Shown here piece after piece: positions 4,450-10,428 of a stretch of DNA of 10,428 nt. Source of the stretch: Alphaproteobacteria bacterium UBA6038 (GTDB lineage Bacteria > Pseudomonadota > Alphaproteobacteria > Micropepsales > Micropepsaceae). A program made the translations under genes and the position numbers. The stretch spans positions 1 through 10,428 of the forward strand of contig DIZC01000030.1 of the NCBI GenBank assembly GCA_002429315.1, read 5' to 3'. Each line of letters starts with the position of its first letter. Position 1 is the stretch's first letter. The notes under the pieces were generated by a model. The model worked only from the letters and a program-made list of their open reading frames with translations. It searched no databases and was not told the DNA's origin.

Positions 4450-5606
4450 TGTATCTGGACCACAACGCGACCTCGCCGCTGCGGCCCGAAGCGCTGGCCG
4501 CGATGGAGCGCGCGCTCCTGATCGGCGGCAATCCGTCGTCGGTTCACGCCGCCGGGCGCGCGGCGCGCGCGCTGATCGAAGAGGCGCGCGAGACCGTGGC
4601 GGGGTTTGCGAGTGCTGAATCCGGCGAGGTGATTTTCACCAGCGGCGGCGCGGAAGCGAACGCCCTGGCGCTGCGTGGTGCCATTGCTGCCGCGGCGGAA
4701 GCGGAAGATCGCATCACGCGACTGTTCGTGGTGGCGACGGCGCACGACAGCGTGCGCACGGTGGCGGTCTCGCTCGCCGAAACCACACCGGGACTGAAGC
4801 TCAGCGAAATTGCCGTGGATGCGAATGGGCGGATCGATCCCGCCGCGTTCCGGTTGCAGTTGATGGGCGGCAAGGGCCGCGCGCTGGTCTCATTGATCTA
4901 TGTGAACAACGAAACCGGTGCGGTCGAGGACATTGCATCGCTCGCGACGCTCATTCGCGCCGAAGCCGGCGAAGATGCGCTGATCCATGTCGATGCGGTG
5001 TCGAGCGGTTATTGTCCGGTGCGGTTTGCCGACTGGGATGCCGATTATCTGTCGTTCTCCGCGCACAAGCTCGGCGGACCGCAAGGTGCTGGCGCGCTGA
5101 TTGCGAAAGATGGCGCGCCGCTGGCGCCGCTGTTCAACGGGTTTCAGGAACTGCGCCGCCGCGGCGGCACAGAGAATCTGTCCGGCATCGCCGGCTTCGC
5201 GGCCGCGATCCGCACTTTCGAACTGAACCGCGATGCGGAACTTGCGCGCGTGGCATCCATTCGCGATCGCTTCGAACGCGCGCTGCGTCCGCTCGACGCG
5301 ACGATCTTCGCCAAAGATGCAGAGCGGGCGCCGAACACGACCTGCTTCGCCGTTCCCGGAATTTCCGCCGAAACCGCGCTGATGGCGCTCGATCTGGATG
5401 GGATTTGTGTCAGCTCCGGGGCGGCGTGCTCCTCCGGCAAGGTCGGCCGCTCGCATGTGCTGGCGGCCATGGGTGTATCGGAAGAACTCGCCCGCTGCGC
5501 TTTGCGCGCGAGTTTCGGCTGGAATTCCACCACCGACGATGCCGACACGGCAATTGCCTCGCTGGAAAATCTGCTCGCGCGCATCGCCGCGCGGAAGGCG
5601 GCGTGA
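4446..5606 (+). CDS. iscS: Group I (NifS/IscS-type) cysteine desulfurase
   Basis: A 386-residue PLP enzyme that removes sulfur from L-cysteine and holds it as a persulfide for Fe-S assembly. Visible landmarks are YLDHNATSPLRPEA at the N-terminus, FTSGGAEANALAL (64-76), His100, NNETGA (154-159), Asp183, the PLP lysine Lys208 in SAHKLGGPQG, RRRGGTEN (237-244) and the catalytic Cys328 in the long mobile loop SSGAACSSGKVGRSH. That loop defines group I. Oddly, the Gln that usually follows the PLP aspartate by three residues (DATQ or DAVQ) is Ser186 (HVDAVSSGYC). The first ATG overlaps the iscR stop. Downstream the stop overlaps the sufB start. It is a second sulfur donor next to SufS, a pairing common in alphaproteobacterial suf operons. 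Confidence 0.92.
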   Translation: MMYLDHNATSPLRPEALAAMERALLIGGNPSSVHAAGRAARALIEEARETVAGFASAESGEVIFTSGGAEANALALRGAIAAAAEAEDRITRLFVVATAHDSVRTVAVSLAETTPGLKLSEIAVDANGRIDPAAFRLQLMGGKGRALVSLIYVNNETGAVEDIASLATLIRAEAGEDALIHVDAVSSGYCPVRFADWDADYLSFSAHKLGGPQGAGALIAKDGAPLAPLFNGFQELRRRGGTENLSGIAGFAAAIRTFELNRDAELARVASIRDRFERALRPLDATIFAKDAERAPNTTCFAVPGISAETALMALDLDGICVSSGAACSSGKVGRSHVLAAMGVSEELARCALRASFGWNSTTDDADTAIASLENLLARIAARKAA

Positions 5607-7057
5607 TGGCTGCCGTCGAAACACGCGAGCAAGTCGCCGCTCTCGGTGAGAACTACAAGTACGGCTTCGTCACCGACATCGAGATGGAGCGCGCGCCCAA
5701 GGGCCTGAGCGAAGGCACCGTTCGCTACATCTCCGCCAAAAAGGGCGAGCCGGAGTGGATGCTGGAGTGGCGGCTTGGCGCCTATCGCCGCTGGCGGCAG
5801 ATGCGCGAGCCCAACTGGGCGCGGGTGCATTACGAGCCGATCGATTACGAGAACGCGTACTACTACGCCGCGCCGAAGAGCAGCGGCGATGGCCCCAAGA
5901 GCCTGGACGAGATCGATCCCAAGCTGATCGAAACCTACAACAAGCTCGGCATTCCGCTACACGAACAGATGTTGCTGGCGGGCGTGGCGGTGGATGCGGT
6001 GTTCGATTCGGTTTCCGTCGCCACCACCTTCAAGGCGAAGCTGAGCGAAGCCGGCGTTATCTTCTGTCCCATTTCCGAAGCCATTCGCGATTACCCAGAG
6101 CTGGTGAAGCAGTATCTCGGTTCGGTGGTGCCGGTGACGGACAATTTCTTCGCCACCCTGAACTCGGCGGTGTTCTCCGACGGCAGCTTTGTGTACGTGC
6201 CGAAGGGCGTGCGCTGCCCGATGGAGCTCTCGACCTATTTCCGCATCAATGCGCAAGGCACCGGCCAATTCGAGCGCACCTTGATCATCGCCGACGAAGG
6301 CGCATACGTCAGTTACCTCGAAGGCTGTACCGCGCCCAAGCGCGACGAGAACCAGCTGCACGCGGCGGTGGTGGAGCTGGTGGCGCTGGAAGGGGCGGAG
6401 ATCAAATACTCCACGGTGCAGAACTGGTATCCCGGCGACGAGCAGGGCAAGGGCGGCATCTACAACTTCGTCACCAAGCGTGGCGATTGCCGCGGCGCGC
6501 GCTCGAAGATTTCGTGGACGCAGGTGGAGACCGGGTCGGCCATCACCTGGAAATATCCGTCGTGCATCTTGCGCGGCGATGACTCCGTGGGCGAATTCTA
6601 CTCCATCGCCATCGCCAACCATTTCCAGCAGGCCGATACCGGCACCAAGATGCACCATCTGGGCAAGAACACGCGCTCGCGCATTATCTCCAAGGGCATC
6701 AGCGCGGGGCGCGCGCAGAACACCTATCGCGGCTTGGTGAGCGTGCATCCGCGCAGCAGCAACGCGCGCAACTACACGCAGTGCGATTCGCTGCTGATCG
6801 GCGGCAAGTGCGGCGCGCACACCGTGCCCTACATCGAAAGCCGCAACCGCAGCGCGCGCATCGAGCACGAGGCGACCACCTCGAAGATCGCCGAGGACCA
6901 GCTGTTCTATTGCCTGAGCCGCGGCATTCCGCAGGATGAGGCGGTATCGCTCATCGTCAACGGCTTCTGCCGCGAAGTGCTGCAGCAGCTGCCGATGGAA
7001 TTCGCCGTGGAAGCGCAGAAACTCGTCGGCATCTCTCTGGAGGGAAGCGTGGGATGA
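5606..7057 (+). CDS. sufB: SufB, Fe-S cluster scaffold subunit
   Basis: A 483-residue SufB of normal length. It is the core of the SufBC2D scaffold in the cytoplasm. The helical N-terminus carries YKYGFVTDIE and PEWMLEWRLGAYRRW, followed by a parallel beta-helix. The assembly residues are present: Cys393 in NYTQCDSLLIG and Glu422 in IEHEATTSKI, 29 apart, like E. coli Cys405 and Glu434. The C-terminus has the SufB/D helix with LFYCLSRGIPQDEAVSLIVNGF. The frame is open upstream to 5012 inside the desulfurase gene, but the ATG at 5606 matches the family start and overlaps the previous stop (TGATG). The stop at 7055-7057 again overlaps an ATG (7054), which starts a short frame across the repeat that follows. 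Confidence 0.97.
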   Translation: MAAVETREQVAALGENYKYGFVTDIEMERAPKGLSEGTVRYISAKKGEPEWMLEWRLGAYRRWRQMREPNWARVHYEPIDYENAYYYAAPKSSGDGPKSLDEIDPKLIETYNKLGIPLHEQMLLAGVAVDAVFDSVSVATTFKAKLSEAGVIFCPISEAIRDYPELVKQYLGSVVPVTDNFFATLNSAVFSDGSFVYVPKGVRCPMELSTYFRINAQGTGQFERTLIIADEGAYVSYLEGCTAPKRDENQLHAAVVELVALEGAEIKYSTVQNWYPGDEQGKGGIYNFVTKRGDCRGARSKISWTQVETGSAITWKYPSCILRGDDSVGEFYSIAIANHFQQADTGTKMHHLGKNTRSRIISKGISAGRAQNTYRGLVSVHPRSSNARNYTQCDSLLIGGKCGAHTVPYIESRNRSARIEHEATTSKIAEDQLFYCLSRGIPQDEAVSLIVNGFCREVLQQLPMEFAVEAQKLVGISLEGSVG

Positions 7058-7089
7058 GCGATCTGCATCCGACTGTGCGCCTGAGTCCT

Positions 7090-7233
7090 ACCCTCCCCTT
7101 GAGGGAGGGTCGAACGAACGCGCGAAGCAAGTTCGTTCGGGGTGGGGTCAATTCCACAATCGGCGACATGACCCCTCCCCGAAATTTTCTCCGCTGCACT
7201 CCGCAAATTTCGACCCTCCCTCAAGGGGAGGGT
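7090..7233. repeat. Palindromic element 2, inserted between sufB and sufC
   Basis: The ends 7090-7114 and 7209-7233 are perfect 25-base inverted repeats. Each end is itself a hairpin (CCCTCCC, CTTGA loop, GGGAGGG). Inside lie GAACGAAC (7112-7119) pairing with GTTCGTTC (7131-7138), CGGGGTGGGGTCA (7138-7150) pairing with TGACCCCTCCCCG (7169-7181, one mismatch), and CGAAATTT (7180-7187) pairing with AAATTTCG (7205-7212). As RNA it would fold as a multi-arm cloverleaf. Architecture and end sequences match elements 1 and 3. No protein gene lies within it, but one frame (7054-7254) is open through its whole length. Confidence 0.9.
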
Positions 7234-7249
7234 GGGGACATGTGTCATG
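7234..7249 (+). promoter_or_regulatory. sufC ribosome binding site supplied by the repeat
   Basis: The right end of palindromic element 2 is GGGGAGGGTGGGG (7225-7237). Its last G-run ends nine bases before the ATG at 7247, and no other Shine-Dalgarno-like sequence is present. The same bases can pair in the terminal hairpin, so folding could hide the site. Confidence 0.5.
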
Positions 7250-7996
7250 CTTGAGATCAACGACCTGCATGTTGCCGTCGGCGGCAAGGAAATTCTGAAG
7301 GGGCTGTCGCTGTCGATCGCCGCCGGCGAGGTGCACGCCATCATGGGGCCGAACGGCTCCGGCAAATCCACGCTCTCCTATGTGCTGGCCGGCCGCGAAG
7401 GCTACGAGATCACCAGCGGCAGCATCCGCTATCGCGGCGAAGATCTGGCGGCGATGGCGCCGGAGGAGCGCGCCGCGAAAGGCCTGTTTCTTGCCATGCA
7501 GTACCCGGTGGAAATCCCCGGCGTCACCACGATGAATTTCGTCAAGACGGCGCTCAACGCGCAACGCCGCGCCCGTGGCGACAAGGAGATCGATGCGCTT
7601 GGCGTGCTCCGGCTGGTGCGCGAGAAAGCGAAGGCGCTGCACATTTCGGAAGAGATGCTGAAGCGGGCGCTGAATGTCGGCTTTTCCGGCGGCGAGAAGA
7701 AGCGGCTGGAAATTCTTCAGATGGCGCTGTTCGAGCCCACCCTCGCCATTCTCGACGAAACCGATTCCGGTCTCGACATCGACGCGCTGAAGGTGGTGGC
7801 CGATGGCGTGAACGCGCTGCGCTCGCCGGAGCGCGCCATGCTGGTCATCACGCACTACCAGCGGCTCTTGAACTACATTGTGCCGGATCGCGTGCATGTG
7901 CTGTCCGCCGGCCGCATCATCAAGGAAGGCGGCAAGGAACTGGCGCACGAGCTGGAGGCCAAAGGTTACGCGCAGATCGTGAAGGACGCCGCATGA
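7247..7996 (+). CDS. sufC: SufC, ATPase of the SufBCD complex
   Basis: A 249-residue ABC-type ATPase without membrane domains. It drives conformational change in SufB/SufD during cluster assembly. Walker A GPNGSGKST is at 34-42, the Q-loop Gln at 85, the SufC-typical signature FSGGEKKR at 146-153, Walker B with catalytic Glu at 166-173 (LAILDETD), the D-loop SGLD at 174-177 and the switch His203. The length is usual. The family start MLEIxxLHV corresponds to the ATG at 7247. An in-frame GTG at 7232 would lie inside the palindromic repeat and add only five residues. The stop overlaps the sufD ATG (ATGA at 7993-7996). Confidence 0.97.
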   Translation: MLEINDLHVAVGGKEILKGLSLSIAAGEVHAIMGPNGSGKSTLSYVLAGREGYEITSGSIRYRGEDLAAMAPEERAAKGLFLAMQYPVEIPGVTTMNFVKTALNAQRRARGDKEIDALGVLRLVREKAKALHISEEMLKRALNVGFSGGEKKRLEILQMALFEPTLAILDETDSGLDIDALKVVADGVNALRSPERAMLVITHYQRLLNYIVPDRVHVLSAGRIIKEGGKELAHELEAKGYAQIVKDAA

Positions 7997-9024
7997 GCGC
8001 GCTCGTTCTTCCCAACCGCCGGGTTGAGGATTGGAAATACTCCGATCTGCGCAACGCGATCGAACCGGCTGCGGTGGAGTCTGCGCCCACTGCCGAATGG
8101 CGCGTCGACGTTTCCGGTGCGGTTGAGCAGAGCCCGCTGCCGGAAATCATGCCGCATGGAAGGCATGGGGAGATGGGCGTTGTTGCTGCCGCGCGGGCCA
8201 CGTCCGGCGTATTCCTGCACATTGGCAAGGGTGAGAGAGGTACCGCGCATCTGGAACTTGTGACTGCCGGACATGGCCGTACGCTGATCGTGGTGGAAGA
8301 CGGCGCAATGCTCACTTTGCGCGAAGCCGCTGCGTTTGGTGATTTCGCAAACATCGCGTTTGATGTCGTACTGGGTGTGAACGCGCAGCTCGATCATATC
8401 CGCGAGGCCGCGGCACACAACGATGCCGTTCGAGTCTCCGACTACTCTATCCGGCTGGCGCAGGGTGCCGCCTATCGCGCCCATTTTGCCGATTTCGGGG
8501 CGAAGCTGTCGCGCACCGAGTTGCACATCGCGCTGGAGGGCGAGGGTGCTGAGGCCCATCTGTCCGGCGTCAGCGTGCTCGGCGACACAGGGCATGCGGA
8601 TGTCACCACGCACATCACCCACGCGGTCGGCAACACGCAGAGCACGCAGCTGTTCAAGCTCATCGCCGGCGGTAAGTCGCGCGGCGTGTATCAGGGCAAG
8701 ATCAGCGTGGCGGAAGGGGCGAACGGCTCCGACAGCCGGCAGACCGCCAAGGGCCTGCTGCTCGGCGAGCGCGCGGAGATCGATCTCAAGCCCGAACTCG
8801 AAATCCTAGCCGATGACGTGCAATGCGCGCATGGCGCGGCGGTGGGCGATCTCGATCCGGAGTCGCTGTTTTATCTGCGCTCGCGCGGTGTGCCCGAAAG
8901 CGAAGCGCGCGCGCTACTGATGCGCGCGTTCCTGGAAGATGCCGTGGCGGAAATCGCCGACGAGACTATTCGCGCGGATGTGTGGTCACGGGTGGAAGCG
9001 GCGCTTGCGGAGTTGAGCGCATGA
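7993..9024 (+). CDS. sufD: SufD, scaffold partner of SufB (short form)
   Basis: A 343-residue SufB/SufD-family protein. The N-terminus begins directly with LPNRRVEDWKYSDLR, the block that in E. coli SufD (423 residues) follows about 50 residues of helical N-terminus. The beta-helix follows. The functional region near the C-terminus is intact: DVQCAHGAAVGDLDPESLFYLRSRGVPESEAR, with Cys278 and His280 corresponding to the Cys and the essential His of E. coli SufD. The ATG overlaps the sufC stop and AAGGA lies upstream, so the short form is not an annotation error: no upstream in-frame start is available outside sufC. The stop overlaps the sufS ATG. Loss of the N-terminal helices may alter contact with SufB. 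Confidence 0.93.
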   Translation: MSALVLPNRRVEDWKYSDLRNAIEPAAVESAPTAEWRVDVSGAVEQSPLPEIMPHGRHGEMGVVAAARATSGVFLHIGKGERGTAHLELVTAGHGRTLIVVEDGAMLTLREAAAFGDFANIAFDVVLGVNAQLDHIREAAAHNDAVRVSDYSIRLAQGAAYRAHFADFGAKLSRTELHIALEGEGAEAHLSGVSVLGDTGHADVTTHITHAVGNTQSTQLFKLIAGGKSRGVYQGKISVAEGANGSDSRQTAKGLLLGERAEIDLKPELEILADDVQCAHGAAVGDLDPESLFYLRSRGVPESEARALLMRAFLEDAVAEIADETIRADVWSRVEAALAELSA

Positions 9025-10271
9025 CGGCGCAGCCCAAACTCAAGCCGGTCGCCGCCTTCGATCCGCTGGCCGCGCGCGGCGATTTCGAAATCCTGTCGCG
9101 CGAGGTGTACGGCAAGCCGCTGATTTATCTCGACAGCGCGGCGTCGGCGCAGAAGCCGCGTCAGGTTCTGGATGCGATGCGGGATTTCGCCACCAGCGAC
9201 TACGCCAATGTGCATCGCGGCGTGCATTACCTCTCGGCCGCGGCCACCGAGCGTTACGAGGCGGCGCGGGAGACGGTGCGACGCTTCCTCAATGCCGCAC
9301 AGGCCGACGAGATCGTCTTCGCCAGGGGCGGGACCGAAGCGATCAACTTGGTGAGCTATTCCTATCTCGCGCCGCGGATTCAGCCGGGCGACGAGATCGT
9401 GCTTTCGGTGATGGAGCACCATTCCAACATCGTGCCGTGGCATTTCCTGCGCGAGCGGCAAGGCGCCGTGCTCAAGTGGGTGGATGTGAACGATGACGGC
9501 TCGCTCGATGCCGACGCGGTGGATGCCGCCATTGGTCCGAAGACCAAGCTGGTCGCCGTCGCGCACATGTCGAACGTGTTGGGCACCATTTCGCCGCTCA
9601 AGGAGATCGTGGTCCGTGCGCATGCCAAGGGCGTGCCGGTGCTGGCGGATGGCTGCCAGGGCGCGGTGCATCTGCCCGTCGACGTGCGCGATCTGGATAT
9701 CGATTTCTATGTCTTCACCGGCCACAAGCTGTACGGGCCCACCGGTATCGGGGTGCTGTACGGCAAGCGTGCGCTGCTGAAATCCATGCGACCGTTCAAC
9801 GGCGGCGGCGAGATGATCCGCGAGGTCGGGTGGGACGCGATCAGTTATGCCGATCCGCCGGCGCGGTTCGAGGCCGGCACGCCGCCGATCGTCGAAGCCG
9901 TGGGATTGGCCGCTGCCATCGATTATCTTGGCGCGCTCGATCGCGCGGCGGTGGCGGCGCACGAAAACGATCTGTTGGCCTATGCCACCGAGCAGGTGAA
10001 GGAGTTGAACTGGGTGCGCTTGATTGGCGAAGCGAAGGACAAGGGCTCTATCCTCTCCTTCGAAACCGAAGGCATGCACGCGCACGATGTTGCCACGATT
10101 CTGGATCGCGAAGGCGTGGCCGTTCGTGCCGGGCACCATTGCGCGCAGCCGCTGATGGAACGCTTCGGCGTGGCGTCTACCACGCGCGCCTCGTTCGCGC
10201 TCTACAACACGCGCGAAGAGGTGGATGTGTTCGTGGCCGCGGTGAAGAAGGCGAGGAGCATACTGGGATGA
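9021..10271 (+). CDS. sufS: SufS, group II cysteine desulfurase
   Basis: A 416-residue PLP enzyme of the SufS/CsdA type. Landmarks: IYLDSAASAQKP (35-46), NVHRGVHYLS (63-72), ARGGTEAINLV (101-111), EHHSN with His133, ADGCQGAVH with Asp210 and Gln213, the PLP lysine Lys236 in FTGHKLYGPTG, FEAGTPP (283-289) and the catalytic Cys374 in RAGHHCAQPLM. The short Cys loop marks group II, which usually needs SufE or SufU to accept the sulfur; neither gene is in the window. The frame is open upstream to 8823 within sufD, but the ATG at 9021 fits the family and overlaps the sufD stop (ATGA). It is the last gene seen in the operon; sufT- and sufA-like genes that often follow lie outside if present. Confidence 0.97.
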   Translation: MTAQPKLKPVAAFDPLAARGDFEILSREVYGKPLIYLDSAASAQKPRQVLDAMRDFATSDYANVHRGVHYLSAAATERYEAARETVRRFLNAAQADEIVFARGGTEAINLVSYSYLAPRIQPGDEIVLSVMEHHSNIVPWHFLRERQGAVLKWVDVNDDGSLDADAVDAAIGPKTKLVAVAHMSNVLGTISPLKEIVVRAHAKGVPVLADGCQGAVHLPVDVRDLDIDFYVFTGHKLYGPTGIGVLYGKRALLKSMRPFNGGGEMIREVGWDAISYADPPARFEAGTPPIVEAVGLAAAIDYLGALDRAAVAAHENDLLAYATEQVKELNWVRLIGEAKDKGSILSFETEGMHAHDVATILDREGVAVRAGHHCAQPLMERFGVASTTRASFALYNTREEVDVFVAAVKKARSILG

Positions 10272-10311
10272 CTGGGCATATCTCACGTTGCCTCGGAGTA
10301 ATTCCTCACCT

Positions 10312-10428
10312 CCCCCTTGTGGGGAGGTCGCGGAGCGAAGCGACGCGGGTGGGGGGCATCGCGCGTAACATCCCCCCACCCGAAATGCCTCCGCTGCGCG
10401 TCGGCATTTCGACCTCCCCACAAGGGGG
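10312..10428. repeat. Palindromic element 3 after sufS (cut by window end)
   Basis: CCCCCTTGTGGGGAGGTCG (10312-10330) is repeated inverted without mismatch at 10410-10428. Inside, CGGGTGGGGGG (10346-10356) pairs perfectly with CCCCCCACCCG (10372-10382), and GAAATGCC (10382-10389) pairs with GGCATTTC (10403-10410). The order of arms is the same as in element 2 at 7090-7233, though most bases differ, which shows conserved structure with diverged sequence. It lies 40 bases after the sufS stop and could act on transcription or mRNA stability at the end of sufS. The rest of 10272-10311 shows nothing. Confidence 0.85.

Noticed and set aside
5957..6868. 303-codon minus-strand open frame opposite sufB
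   Set aside because: Antisense to a full SufB; composition (Ala, Val, His, Arg) is that of a codon-bias shadow.
8871..10421. Long 516-codon minus-strand open frame opposite sufD and sufS
   Set aside because: It is antisense to two clear genes, has Arg/His-rich composition typical of GC-rich shadow frames and no recognisable motif.

Overview
The window looks like chromosomal DNA of an alphaproteobacterium. The base composition is high in GC, and an iscR-like regulator leads directly into group I cysteine desulfurase, sufB, sufC, sufD and sufS, an order typical of Alphaproteobacteria. Large GC-rich palindromic intergenic repeats of the 'CCTCCCC...GGGGAGG' kind also fit that class. I cannot name the genus with confidence.

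Layout. Positions 1-451 hold the 5' part of an unrecognised minus-strand gene whose frame runs through a palindromic repeat and off the window edge. Positions 691-2292 hold a plus-strand cassette of three genes, apparently lower in GC than the rest: an XRE-type regulator, a small protein with two tandem repeats and a C-terminal membrane anchor, and a protein with an N-terminal membrane segment. Positions 2458-3011 (minus) encode a HicB-like/HicA-like toxin-antitoxin pair. This pair is bracketed by two copies of the 3' end of the neighbouring alpha/beta hydrolase gene (2357-2437 and 3076-3159). The intact hydrolase is at 3076-3735 (minus). A 243-bp divergent region carries a good promoter and an IscR-type operator candidate. 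From 3979 to 10271 runs the SUF iron-sulfur assembly operon. A third repeat starts at about 10312 and leaves the window.

How the genes work together. In the SUF operon two different cysteine desulfurases (group I, then SufS) can supply sulfur. SufB, SufC and SufD form the scaffold/ATPase complex that builds Fe-S clusters, and the Rrf2 regulator probably senses cluster status and represses its own operon. Every junction shows ATGA or TGATG overlap, except sufB-sufC, where a 144-bp palindromic element has been inserted. That element keeps a frame open across itself and ends in a G-rich stretch that can serve as the sufC ribosome binding site.

Most noteworthy: the hicBA pair between duplicated hydrolase tails, a HicB that lacks a DNA-binding domain and instead carries a hydrophobic tail, the palindrome domesticated inside the suf operon, the uncharacterised XRE/repeat/membrane cassette, and a group I desulfurase in which the usual PLP-contacting Gln is Ser.
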